Assembly (NCBI GenBank): GCA_964489015.1
Contig: CAZAXD010000004.1
Span: 1 to 64,000 of the forward strand
Length of the DNA: 64,000 nucleotides
DNA from: JAPYWM01 sp964489015
GTDB lineage: Bacteria > Bacteroidota > Bacteroidia > SpSt-205
Reading direction: 5' to 3'
Part shown: positions 55,394 to 63,193 of the stretch, one piece after another
Numbering within the stretch: the first letter of the stretch is position 1
How the letters are laid out: each line of letters starts with the position of its first letter
Program-made: the position numbers and the translations under genes
Notes under the pieces: generated by a model
The model's database searches: none
Told to the model about the DNA's origin: nothing
What the model saw: only the letters and a program-made list of their open reading frames with translations

Positions 55394-58122
55394 AGCGCAG
55401 GCGCACTAGTACGCTGCTCACGGGCGGATTGGGGGTGTTTGTGAGTGGGGTCGGTCTGTTATTCTTGCTAGGCTTGTGGATCAGCACTCGGCGGGAGGTC
55501 GCCCTGTGGGAAGCTCTGCAGAATGGAGCTATAGATCGGTGGCTACAGTGGGACCGCTGGTATGTGGGCTGGGTCTATGCCTTTTTAGGGGGATTGGTGG
55601 GGCTTAGCCTAGGTGTAGGGTTTTACTGGCTACGTTCGATAGGTGAAGGCTTGTCGGCCTTAGAGAGTCAGGCGCAGGCTCTCACCCAGGGGGCGTTAGC
55701 GCCGCCGGCGTTGCCGCCTTCGGCACCGGCCGAGCTTTTTGAGACTACCAGGGCCTTGGCGGAGGTCGGTCGTGTCCTCACTCGCCTAGAAACTTTAGCC
55801 AAAAGTCCCTATGTGCCTTCGCTGCAGATCGAAGACTTGCCCCCGGCCCTTCGTCGTGCGTTAGACCCCTTGGAGCAGCGCCTCTTGGAATTGGAGCAGC
55901 GCCGCCGCTTTGTAGAGCAGCTTAGCGAAGGGGCTCAGGCTTTGATTCGTCTGAGCTATGCTAGTCGTGATCTACAAACTTATCTGCAGCAGGCGACGTC
56001 TTGGCTCGTCCAGCATAGCGGGGCTTTTATTGGGGGTTTTTATCAGCTCCAGGAGCGGCAGCTAGTGCGCTTATCGGGGTATGCTTATCCAGCGGGGGCG
56101 CCCTCTCGGTTTGCGGTGGGTGAGGGTTGGGTAGGGCAGGTGGCTTTGTCCGGAGAAGGGCTCTGGTTGTATCCGATCCCGGCCCATAGCACGGCCCTAA
56201 GTCAGCTGGTAGGGGAAGCGACATTGGCCATGGCCTTTTTACCGGTCATCGCCGGCAATACCCTTTTGGGCGTTTGGGAAGTGGCAGCCTTTGCGCCTTG
56301 GGGTCCAGAGGAGCAGGCGCTCATCGAAGGCTGGCTTTTCTTTTTGGGGGCGGCCCTGGAGCGGCACCTATTGGAAGCGGTTCGAGCGCAGTTGGCTTCT
56401 GACCAAGAAAGGCTAAACCAAGCCCTTCAAACGGAGCGAGACCAGAACGTCCAGCTCCTCGATGCGCTCGCCCACCTTACGAAGCAAAATGAGCAGGCAG
56501 TCCGTCAGCTCGCCGAGCGCGAGCAGCTTTTGCAAAGCATCAAGGCGCAGCTTAGCCAAGAAAAGCGGAATCTGGACACAATCTTAGCCCGGATCGGGGA
56601 AGTCGTTGTTCTCTTTGATGTCAGTGGTCGTCCCCGCTACATTAGCCCTTCCGTTACGAGGGTCCTGGGGTATGCGCCCGAAGCGCTGGAGGCCTTTTTC
56701 CGCCCGGTGATCAAGGAAGACTTTGAAAAAGTCAGCCGCTTTTTTGCTCAGCTACTCACTAAGCCCGGCGAAGCTAAGACTATCGAATTTCAGTACAGAC
56801 ACCAGAATGGAGAGCTTCTGTGGCTAGAAATGCAAGCGGAAAACCTGCTCGACGAGACGGGGCTCCAAGCCATTTTAGCGGTTATCCGTAATATCACCGA
56901 CAAGCGAGAGTTTGAAAAGCAGTACCGCACCCGCATCAAGTTTCAATCGCTCGTCGAACATGCGCCTGACATGATCTGGCGCCTCGATCGGAATGGCCGG
57001 TTTCTCTACGTCAATCCCATTATCGGGCGGTACACGGGGTATGAGCCGGCCCACTATATTCGGAATACGATCTACTCTGTCGGCTTCTCGATGAATGAGG
57101 TTCAATTTTGGCGGGACTTCCTTGAACGAGTGTTTTCTGATCTACAAATACAGACCGATGAGATAGCCTTTCCTTCTGTTTATGGGGAGCGGCGGATGGC
57201 CGTGCGGGGCATCCCAGAGCTAGGGCCGGATGGACTCGTGGAGACGGTGGTCGTGCTTTTGCAGGATATTACGGAGCTGAGGCAGGTTCAGGAGCAGCTT
57301 CGGCGGCAAAACGTCGAGCTGGAGTCTAGTGCTCGCCTGCTCAAAAAGCAAAAGCAAGAGCTCGAGGAGAAAAACCGGGACATCATGGAGAGTATTGCGT
57401 ATGCGAGGCGGATTCAAGAAGCGATTTTACCTAGCCCTCAAGTGATACAGAATTACTTCTCAGATGGTTTTGTGCTGCATTTGCTACGAGATGTAGTGGG
57501 CGGGGATTTTTACTGGATAGGTGCCCAGGGGGATCGGGTGTACGTGGCAGTGGTGGATTGTACGGGGCATGGGGTGCCTGGGGCCTTCATGGCGTTTCTA
57601 GGCCGTACGTTCCTGGAAGGGGCTATTCGGGAACGTAAGCTGACGGACCCGGCTGAGATTCTAGATGACATGGAAAAGCGCCTGCGCCAAATGATAAGAG
57701 AAGATACGCAAGACGGTATGGATGTAGCCCTGTGTGTGTTAGAGCCAGAGCGGCGCTTTTTGCACTTTGCTGGAGCGCATCGGCCGCTATTCTTTTACCA
57801 TGAAGGACGCTGGCAATTCATAGCCGGCTCTCCAGCCGGACTAGGGGGCTCTAGCTGGATAGACCCGCATAAGGTCTTTGCCACTACCACGTTTTACTAT
57901 TCACCTGGGGATAGCTTGTACTTGTATTCGGATGGTTATTTAGATCAGTTTGGCGCTGATAGTGCGCGCCGCTTGGGGCATAGGCGCTTTCGCGAGTTAC
58001 TCATGGACATCGTGGGGCTACCCATGAGTCAGCAAAAGGAATTCTTAGAAACTTATCTCCATCGCTTCCGAGGGGATTTAGCGCAGACCGATGATATTAC
58101 CGTTTTGGGGATTCGCTTATAG
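55390..58122 (+). CDS. GAF-PAS-PAS-SpoIIE membrane sensor phosphatase (SiaA-like role)
   Basis: 910 residues. Two N-terminal membrane helices (about 10-32 and 55-78) enclose a short periplasmic loop; then a GAF domain (about 180-325), a coiled-coil (about 330-400), two PAS domains (about 400-515 and 520-640), a linker RRIQEAILP and a C-terminal SpoIIE/PP2C domain with GGDFYW, DCTGHGVPGAFM and DDITVLGIRL carrying the metal Asp residues. SpoIIE phosphatases dephosphorylate small regulatory proteins; in Pseudomonas SiaA does this to SiaC. Here it directly precedes two SiaB-SiaC pairs, 25 bp before the first SiaB, so it probably resets SiaC. The sensed signal is unknown. Confidence 0.9.
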   Translation: MKRRRTSTLLTGGLGVFVSGVGLLFLLGLWISTRREVALWEALQNGAIDRWLQWDRWYVGWVYAFLGGLVGLSLGVGFYWLRSIGEGLSALESQAQALTQGALAPPALPPSAPAELFETTRALAEVGRVLTRLETLAKSPYVPSLQIEDLPPALRRALDPLEQRLLELEQRRRFVEQLSEGAQALIRLSYASRDLQTYLQQATSWLVQHSGAFIGGFYQLQERQLVRLSGYAYPAGAPSRFAVGEGWVGQVALSGEGLWLYPIPAHSTALSQLVGEATLAMAFLPVIAGNTLLGVWEVAAFAPWGPEEQALIEGWLFFLGAALERHLLEAVRAQLASDQERLNQALQTERDQNVQLLDALAHLTKQNEQAVRQLAEREQLLQSIKAQLSQEKRNLDTILARIGEVVVLFDVSGRPRYISPSVTRVLGYAPEALEAFFRPVIKEDFEKVSRFFAQLLTKPGEAKTIEFQYRHQNGELLWLEMQAENLLDETGLQAILAVIRNITDKREFEKQYRTRIKFQSLVEHAPDMIWRLDRNGRFLYVNPIIGRYTGYEPAHYIRNTIYSVGFSMNEVQFWRDFLERVFSDLQIQTDEIAFPSVYGERRMAVRGIPELGPDGLVETVVVLLQDITELRQVQEQLRRQNVELESSARLLKKQKQELEEKNRDIMESIAYARRIQEAILPSPQVIQNYFSDGFVLHLLRDVVGGDFYWIGAQGDRVYVAVVDCTGHGVPGAFMAFLGRTFLEGAIRERKLTDPAEILDDMEKRLRQMIREDTQDGMDVALCVLEPERRFLHFAGAHRPLFFYHEGRWQFIAGSPAGLGGSSWIDPHKVFATTTFYYSPGDSLYLYSDGYLDQFGADSARRLGHRRFRELLMDIVGLPMSQQKEFLETYLHRFRGDLAQTDDITVLGIRL

Positions 58123-58130
58123 TTTTTCAT

Positions 58131-58138
58131 TATCTTTG
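58131..58138 (+). promoter_or_regulatory. -7 promoter box TATCTTTG of the SiaB-SiaC genes
   Basis: Perfect consensus, 9 nt before ATG 58148. Confidence 0.62.
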
Positions 58139-58147
58139 CCCTGTCTT

Positions 58148-58714
58148 ATGTCGCCTTCCGATACCGGACTTTTACATGCGCCGGCGATTCACTACGCCTA
58201 TCCGCTCTATCGCAACATGATAGACAACAACATTGTCTTTATGTATCAAGGCCCAATTACCCCTGATATTATCATTGATGTTCTTGGTATCATCGAAGAT
58301 CGGCTTGAAGGAGCCGGTGAAAACAAAAAAGTAAGTAAAAAGCTCTTCAATATCATGGTTGAATCTTTTACCCTGGGGGAAGAAGCGATGAAGGGAAGCG
58401 CCCTCCTTATGGTGAGGCAGTTTCCTTACCTCTACTCGGTGAGCATCGGTCAGCGCATCAAGACAGCGCGAGTCTATCAAGTCAAGGACTATATTGACCG
58501 GGTCAATCTTATGACGGAAGCAGAGCTGCGAACCGAATACCATCGACTTCTCTCAGAAAGCCAGCCCGATAAGTCCGTCTCGATTGGCGGCTTGCCGGCT
58601 ATTAGCATTATTGATTTGGCGAGAAAATCTAGTGGTCATTTGGCTTATGCCTTTGAGTATCTAGATGATGAATTTACTTTCTTTGGATTAGAAGCCAGAA
58701 TAGCGAAAAAATAA
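58148..58714 (+). CDS. SiaB-family kinase homolog with lost ATP-site residues (putative pseudokinase)
   Basis: 188 residues from MSPSDTGLLHAPA. The N-terminal YRNMIDNNIVFMYQGPITPDI and C-terminal IIDLARKS align well with the second SiaB (59113-59679). However, the N-box ECLQNVYHH of the partner is ESFTLGEEA here (Glu72 kept, Asn lost), about 15 residues that follow it are deleted, and the Gly-rich GTAGLGMIDIARKS is GGLPAISIIDLARKS. ATP and Mg binding is therefore doubtful. The reading frame is intact and conserved elsewhere, so it is probably a functional non-catalytic partner or decoy rather than a dead gene. Confidence 0.82.
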   Translation: MSPSDTGLLHAPAIHYAYPLYRNMIDNNIVFMYQGPITPDIIIDVLGIIEDRLEGAGENKKVSKKLFNIMVESFTLGEEAMKGSALLMVRQFPYLYSVSIGQRIKTARVYQVKDYIDRVNLMTEAELRTEYHRLLSESQPDKSVSIGGLPAISIIDLARKSSGHLAYAFEYLDDEFTFFGLEARIAKK

Positions 58715-58721
58715 TCTGTAT

Positions 58722-59105
58722 ATGGAAGCCTTGCGTATAGAGTCTACACACAAAACGCCCCGTATAATCCTGGACCCAGAAAACGGCATATTTGAAATCT
58801 CGGGGCGCAGTATTCCGGAAGATTCGGTCGGTTTTTATAAGCCTATCTTTGAATGGATAGAGGCTTATGCCCAAAATCCGCTTCCGGTTACCCATGTCAA
58901 ATTTGATCTGGAATACTTTAACACCAGCAGCTCAAAGAATATTCTAGAAGTACTCAAGCGACTTGAAGCGATTCATACGAGTGGGCATGAAGTGCGGGTG
59001 ACGTGGTACTACGACGAAGATGACGAGGATATGGAGGAGACGGGGCAAGACTATCAGGCGCTCCTCAACCTGCCCATCGAGCTCTCTATCAAGGTCCAGT
59101 CTTAG
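58722..59105 (+). CDS. siaC: SiaC-family regulatory phosphoprotein (DUF1987), copy 1
   Basis: 127 residues. GIFEISGRSIPEDSVGFY and the EYFNTSSSKNILE motif are the SiaC/DUF1987 core; Thr68 in NTSS matches the residue phosphorylated in Pseudomonas SiaC (Thr68). An acidic stretch DEDDEDMEETGQDYQALL follows. Phosphorylation by SiaB and removal by a SpoIIE phosphatase would switch its partner binding. It lies 7 nt after the pseudokinase-like SiaB and 7 nt before the second SiaB, in one transcript. Confidence 0.88.
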   Translation: MEALRIESTHKTPRIILDPENGIFEISGRSIPEDSVGFYKPIFEWIEAYAQNPLPVTHVKFDLEYFNTSSSKNILEVLKRLEAIHTSGHEVRVTWYYDEDDEDMEETGQDYQALLNLPIELSIKVQS

Positions 59106-59112
59106 AAAGCCT

Positions 59113-59679
59113 ATGAGCATGGTTTATAGCTATTACAAAAACATGCAGATTAACAACATTATCTTCGTTTATCAAGGCGAGGTTACAGCTGATCTCGTCT
59201 CCTCCATCTTGCAAATGATAGAAAACAAGCTGGAGGGTGAAGGCGAAGATAAGAAGGTTAAGAAGCGGGTCTTTAATGTGATGGTGGAGTGTCTCCAGAA
59301 CGTGTATCACCACTTAGACGCTTTGCCGCCTACGGATCCGAGTAATCCCATCAAGGATAAGACAGCTCTGCTGATGATAGGCCGAGAGGAGAAGGATTAC
59401 TACATTATTACAGGTAATCACGTTGTCAACGATCGCATTCCTGAAATAAAGTCACGTTTAGACCGTATTAATCGCGCTAGCAAGGAAGAGCTCAAGCAGC
59501 TTTATCAGGAGGTATTGACCGGTGGGGAGTTCTCAGAGAAGGGGACTGCTGGCTTAGGCATGATCGATATTGCGCGAAAATCTGGCCAGAAACTGGGCTA
59601 TGACTTTCATCCCGTAAGCGATAAGTACTCCTTCTTTAGTTTGGAGGCCCGCGTCTCCCGAATCCCAGATAAGGGCTAA
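59113..59679 (+). CDS. siaB: SiaB-family protein kinase, intact ATP site
   Basis: 188 residues from MSMVYSYYKNMQINNIIF (ATG 59113; the longer frame from 59020 is a shadow of siaC). A GHKL/HATPase-like fold: N-box ECLQNVYHHLDA with Glu59 and Asn63, and G-rich GTAGLGMIDIARKSG near residue 155. It should phosphorylate the neighbouring SiaC proteins with ATP. Compared with copy 1 all ATP-site elements are present, so it is the likely active kinase of the module. Confidence 0.88.
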   Translation: MSMVYSYYKNMQINNIIFVYQGEVTADLVSSILQMIENKLEGEGEDKKVKKRVFNVMVECLQNVYHHLDALPPTDPSNPIKDKTALLMIGREEKDYYIITGNHVVNDRIPEIKSRLDRINRASKEELKQLYQEVLTGGEFSEKGTAGLGMIDIARKSGQKLGYDFHPVSDKYSFFSLEARVSRIPDKG

Positions 59680-59684
59680 ATTTG
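59677..59684 (+). promoter_or_regulatory. -7 promoter box TAAATTTG overlapping the SiaB stop
   Basis: Consensus match whose first bases are the stop codon of the second SiaB gene; 8 nt before ATG 59693. It could give separate expression of the second SiaC. Confidence 0.52.
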
Positions 59685-59692
59685 CACCGAGC

Positions 59693-60067
59693 ATGAGAAA
59701 CCTGGTTATCGAGCCTACCTCTAAGACGCCGAAGGTTATCCTCAATGCCGATCTCGGCATTTTTGAGATCTCTGGTCGCAGTATCCCGGAAGATTCTATT
59801 GGCTTCTACAGAAAGGTGCTCGACTGGATAGACGAATATAGCAAGTCTCCGCTCAGTGAAACGGTGTTCAAGTTTCAGCTTGAATACTTCAATACAAGCT
59901 CATCCAAGATGCTCCTTGATATCTTTCGCCGCTTGGAGCGACTGCACAAGGCTGGTCATAAAGTTGTCATCCGTTGGCACTACGATGCGGACGACGAGGA
60001 CATGGCCGAGACTGGGCAGGACTATCAAGCGCTGCTAGATGTGCCCTTTGAGCTAGTACCCGTATAA
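59693..60067 (+). CDS. siaC: SiaC-family regulatory phosphoprotein (DUF1987), copy 2
   Basis: 124 residues, more than half identical by eye to copy 1: GIFEISGRSIPEDSIGFY, EYFNTSSSKMLLD with Thr68, and DADDEDMAETGQDYQALL. Differences cluster in the helix after NTSSSK and at the C-terminus (FELVPV against IELSIKVQS), which may give different partners. It has its own possible promoter, so the two SiaC proteins need not be expressed together. Confidence 0.88.
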   Translation: MRNLVIEPTSKTPKVILNADLGIFEISGRSIPEDSIGFYRKVLDWIDEYSKSPLSETVFKFQLEYFNTSSSKMLLDIFRRLERLHKAGHKVVIRWHYDADDEDMAETGQDYQALLDVPFELVPV

Positions 60068-60072
60068 AATCC

Positions 60073-60080
60073 TACCTTTG
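60073..60080 (+). promoter_or_regulatory. -7 promoter box TACCTTTG of the coiled-coil protein gene
   Basis: Perfect consensus, 6 nt before ATG 60087. A TTTG lies 22 nt upstream of it as a possible -33 element. Confidence 0.66.
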
Positions 60081-60086
60081 CGTTGT

Positions 60087-60557
60087 ATGCAAGGCGAAGG
60101 ACGTTGGAAAGCCGACGAATTTGTCGAGGAAAGCCGTGTTTTGGAGAATGCCCGATTAAATTTGGCTAAAATCGATCTATCCGCCCAAGAATGGCGGCAA
60201 TATTATGAGGAGCTTGTAGAAGCCTATGCTGGGCTGCTTGAGGAGGCTCGCTTGCTTACGAGAAACTCTGATCGTTTACAGCGCAAGCTCGACGAAGCTA
60301 ATCGCAAGCTCGAAATGCAAAATAAGCTCCTCGAAAAAGAAGCCGAGGAAGCTCAGCTTAAAAGTGAGACCGTACTCCAAGTCAATAAACGCCTGGCCGA
60401 AGAAAAGCTGGTCTTAGACACGCGTATGAATCGCGTCCAAATGGCGCTTATTATTCTGATAGCCATTTTGGTCGTCGTCATTCTATTCATGCTGTATTAT
60501 CTCATTTTTGACCCGGAGCGTGCTGTTCGATTGATGGAGCAGCTTCGAAAGAAGTAA
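60087..60557 (+). CDS. tail-anchored coiled-coil protein next to the SiaB-SiaC module
   Basis: 156 residues. Residues 1-110 are almost entirely helical and charged with heptad-like spacing (LTRNSDRLQRKLDEANRKLE, LLEKEAEEAQLKSETVLQ), followed by one membrane helix (VQMALIILIAILVVVILFML) and a short basic tail ending QLRKK. There is no signal peptide, so the coiled-coil is probably cytoplasmic. No enzymatic motif. It resembles the signalling coiled-coils found before output domains, suggesting it may be the membrane partner contacted by SiaC, which is inference from position. Confidence 0.75.
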   Translation: MQGEGRWKADEFVEESRVLENARLNLAKIDLSAQEWRQYYEELVEAYAGLLEEARLLTRNSDRLQRKLDEANRKLEMQNKLLEKEAEEAQLKSETVLQVNKRLAEEKLVLDTRMNRVQMALIILIAILVVVILFMLYYLIFDPERAVRLMEQLRKK

Positions 60558-60567
60558 AGCGTTATAC

Positions 60568-61164
60568 ATGCTCCCGCTTCTATTTGCGTGGATCTGGATA
60601 GGCTCGGATAGCATAGCTGGGTTATCCTTTAGGGTCTCGTGTGTAGATAAGGGGCCGGGTTTTGCAGTCCAAGTCTTTTTAGAAAAAGCCGATAGGTTTG
60701 GCTCTCTAGCGCTCTACCGAGTCGAAACTCCTCAAGCAGTTCGCAAGCTCGTTAGCAAGGTTCGTGTAGACCGCTGGGCATTACCGAAGACCTATGAGCT
60801 TTACGATGGGGTGAAGGGCCAGACGGGCTGGTCTTATGAAGTGGTCTGGGAGCCGGCGACCAGTGCCGTTCGCCCGAGTGTATTAGGTACTTACTGGCCG
60901 TATGGCCAGCTCCCACCGCCGCCCAGGCTGCATGTGGAGGATGCTGAGCGTGGGCTGCTCCGATGCGATTTTTCAGAGGTGGGCACGTACCTGATGAGAG
61001 GGTACAATAGCTTTGGAGAGGAGGTATTTACTATGTCTATAGAGGTGGCGCAGAAGGGACCTAAGCGCTATCAGTTACCAGCCTTGCCACGCGGTCGTTA
61101 TTTAGTCCGCATTGTGGAGCCTACCACTGCTGTATCTTTGGCGGAGGTCGTAATATCCCTATAA
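60568..61164 (+). CDS. secreted protein of unknown function
   Basis: 198 residues. A hydrophobic N-terminus (MLPLLFAWIWIGSDSIAG) looks like a short signal peptide. The rest is beta-rich: VSCVDKGPGFAVQVFLE, WSYEVVWEPATSAV, and a C-terminal portion RCDFSEVGTYLMRGYNSFGE followed by LPRGRYLVRIVEPT that recalls Ig-like or T9SS-type sorting modules. No family is recognised with confidence. It starts 10 bp after the coiled-coil gene and ends 4 bp before hbd, so it is probably in the same operon. Confidence 0.68.
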   Translation: MLPLLFAWIWIGSDSIAGLSFRVSCVDKGPGFAVQVFLEKADRFGSLALYRVETPQAVRKLVSKVRVDRWALPKTYELYDGVKGQTGWSYEVVWEPATSAVRPSVLGTYWPYGQLPPPPRLHVEDAERGLLRCDFSEVGTYLMRGYNSFGEEVFTMSIEVAQKGPKRYQLPALPRGRYLVRIVEPTTAVSLAEVVISL

Positions 61165-61168
61165 GCAT

Positions 61169-62017
61169 ATGATGCGGGTTGCAGTACTTGGAGCAGGTAC
61201 GATGGGCAGTGGCATCGCGCATGTTTTTGCGCAATACGGCTACGAGGTGGCTTGGGTAGAGGTCAACCGAGAGCGCTGGGACCAGGCTCGGCAGATCGTG
61301 GCCCAGAATGCAGAGCGGCAGGTGCGTAAAGGTATCCTCACCGCCGCCCAGAGCGAGGCTTTACTAGGTCGTCTTCATTTTCATGAGCGCTTGGAAACGG
61401 CTATCCCGAGTGCCCAGCTCGTCGTAGAAGCTATACCGGAAGACCTGTCTCTTAAGCTTTCCACCTGGCAAGCGATTAGCGCTTTAGCGGTGCCTGATGC
61501 GTTACTTGCTACCAATACCTCGTCTATCTCTATTACGCGTCTAGCGGCGGCTGTGAGCCGGCCTGAGCGCTTTATCGGGATGCACTTCATGAATCCCGTT
61601 CCGGTCATGCGCCTGGTCGAGGTCATTCGGGGCTACCAGACCAGTGACGACACCGCCCAGGCTATTATCGCTATCGCAAAAGGGCTGGATAAAGAACCCA
61701 TTGTTGTCAACGATTATCCCGGTTTTATCTCCAACCGAATCCTCATGCCCATGATCAATGAGGCGATTTATGCGCTATGGCAGGGTGTCGCCACCCGGGA
61801 GGCCATCGATAGTATCATGAAATTAGGCATGAATCACCCCATGGGGCCCTTGGAGCTAGCCGATTTCATCGGGTTGGATGTCTGCTTGTCGATCCTGCGT
61901 GTGTTACATGAGGGCTTTGGGGATCCGAAGTATGCGCCCTGTCCGCTCCTAGTCAATCTCGTGCAGGCGGGGCACCTGGGTCGTAAAACGGGGCGTGGCT
62001 TTTACGCATACAGTTGA
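61169..62017 (+). CDS. hbd: 3-hydroxyacyl-CoA (3-hydroxybutyryl-CoA) dehydrogenase
   Basis: 282 residues, the standard short form. NAD-binding VLGAGTMGSGIAHVFAQYGY, LVVEAIPEDLSLKLSTWQAI (catalytic Glu), TNTSSISITRLA, FIGMHFMNPVPVMRLVEVI (catalytic His) and a C-terminal NHPMGPLELADFIGLDV are visible. It oxidises 3-hydroxyacyl-CoA in butyrate or fatty acid metabolism. Either ATG 61169 or ATG 61172 may be used. The stop overlaps the next start in TGATG. Confidence 0.93.
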   Translation: MMRVAVLGAGTMGSGIAHVFAQYGYEVAWVEVNRERWDQARQIVAQNAERQVRKGILTAAQSEALLGRLHFHERLETAIPSAQLVVEAIPEDLSLKLSTWQAISALAVPDALLATNTSSISITRLAAAVSRPERFIGMHFMNPVPVMRLVEVIRGYQTSDDTAQAIIAIAKGLDKEPIVVNDYPGFISNRILMPMINEAIYALWQGVATREAIDSIMKLGMNHPMGPLELADFIGLDVCLSILRVLHEGFGDPKYAPCPLLVNLVQAGHLGRKTGRGFYAYS

Positions 62018-62658
62018 TGCGGCTCTGGCGCTTGACTTGTAATCCGTATGAGGAAAATACCTACGTCGTGGCCGTGGATGGCCATGCATGGGTCATTGAT
62101 CCGGGTTTTTATACGACGACAGAGCAGCGTCGCTTTTTAGACTTGGTAGCAGCCGAAGGCCTTCATATTGAAGCCATTTATCTAACCCATGCACACATTG
62201 ATCATATTTTGGGGGTCAAGTGGCTGAGGGAGTTGACAGGTGCTCCCCTGTACTACACCGAACGGGAAGAGGTGGTCTGGTGCCATGCGCCGGCTTGGGC
62301 TTCGATGATGGGGCTCGCCTACGAACCGAGCCCTTCGGCCGATAGCTGGCTCATGCCCGGCCAGGCGCTGGCTTTAGGCTCAGAACCGGTGGAGGTGCTT
62401 TCGGTTCCCGGTCATTCACCTGGTCACGTGGCATACTATTTCCCGGCTTCGAGGCAGGTCCTCTCGGGCGACGTTCTTTTTCGGGGCAGCATTGGAAATT
62501 ACCAGCTACCTTTAGCAGATTATGAAGTGCTCATGCATAGCCTGCGGAATGTGCTACTGCCCTTAGGCGATGATGTCATCGTATGGCCCGGGCACGGGGG
62601 CGAAACGACAATCGGCCAAGAGAAGCAGACAAATCTATTTCTGAGAGATGCGATTTGA
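62017..62658 (+). CDS. metallo-beta-lactamase-fold hydrolase, glyoxalase II-like
   Basis: 213 residues. N-terminal TCNPYEENTYVV and VIDPGFYTT, metal motif YLTHAHIDHILGV (HxHxDH), then VPGHSPGHVAYYF, LSGDVLFRGSIGNYQLP and WPGHGGETTIG. The pattern is that of YcbL-like GloB-family hydrolases acting on thioesters such as hydroxyacyl-thiols. No spermidine- or glutathione-binding C-terminal domain is present. It overlaps hbd at the start and the STAS gene by 11 bp at the end. Confidence 0.9.
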   Translation: MRLWRLTCNPYEENTYVVAVDGHAWVIDPGFYTTTEQRRFLDLVAAEGLHIEAIYLTHAHIDHILGVKWLRELTGAPLYYTEREEVVWCHAPAWASMMGLAYEPSPSADSWLMPGQALALGSEPVEVLSVPGHSPGHVAYYFPASRQVLSGDVLFRGSIGNYQLPLADYEVLMHSLRNVLLPLGDDVIVWPGHGGETTIGQEKQTNLFLRDAI

Positions 62659-63193
62659 AGTGCTGTCAGAGGAGGGCGTACTAGTATTTCGGCCGCTAGA
62701 GACACGGCTGCATGCCGGCTACACGACAGAGCTCAAAGGGGAATTTACTCGTTTGGCGCATGCCACCGAGCCAAAGCCGGTGATTGTCGACCTGAGCACC
62801 GTGGAATGGCTAGATAGTAGCGTACTCAGTGCGTTATTACTTTTGCGGCGCATGTTGGAGGGGCAGGGACGAAGCATGGCCGTCATGGGGCTCAATCCTG
62901 CTGTCGAATCTGTATTCAGACTAACGAAAATCGATACTGTTATGCCTATCATGTCTACAATGGAAGAGGCTTTAGCGTACTTTACGCAGCAGAGCCAGCT
63001 CATGGCAAAGAAAGCTGAAGAAGAATTTGAAGAGGAGGAGGCCCTAGAGGAAGACTGGGACGAAGAGGACCTCGAAGACTTTGAGGATTGGGACGAAGAC
63101 GAGGAGTGGGATGACGAAGAGTGGGAAGAAGAAGACGAGGATTGGGATGATGAAGACTGGGAGGAGGAGAGCGAAGAGGAAGACGAAGATTAG
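62648..63193 (+). CDS. STAS-domain protein with a long acidic, Trp-studded C-terminal tail
   Basis: 181 residues. Residues 1-115 are a STAS domain of the anti-sigma-factor-antagonist type: VIVDLSTVEWLDSSVLSALL with the usual phosphorylatable Ser in DSS, then MGLNPAVESVFRLTKID. From about residue 122 the protein is nearly all Glu and Asp with regularly placed Trp (EDWDEED, FEDWDEDEEWDDEEW, EDWDDEDWEEE). The tail could bind basic proteins, RNA polymerase or Ca, or mimic nucleic acid; this is inference. SpoIIE phosphatase and SiaB kinase genes nearby are the kind of partners STAS proteins have. The stop overlaps rnz by 1 bp. Confidence 0.85.
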   Translation: MRFEVLSEEGVLVFRPLETRLHAGYTTELKGEFTRLAHATEPKPVIVDLSTVEWLDSSVLSALLLLRRMLEGQGRSMAVMGLNPAVESVFRLTKIDTVMPIMSTMEEALAYFTQQSQLMAKKAEEEFEEEEALEEDWDEEDLEDFEDWDEDEEWDDEEWEEEDEDWDDEDWEEESEEEDED

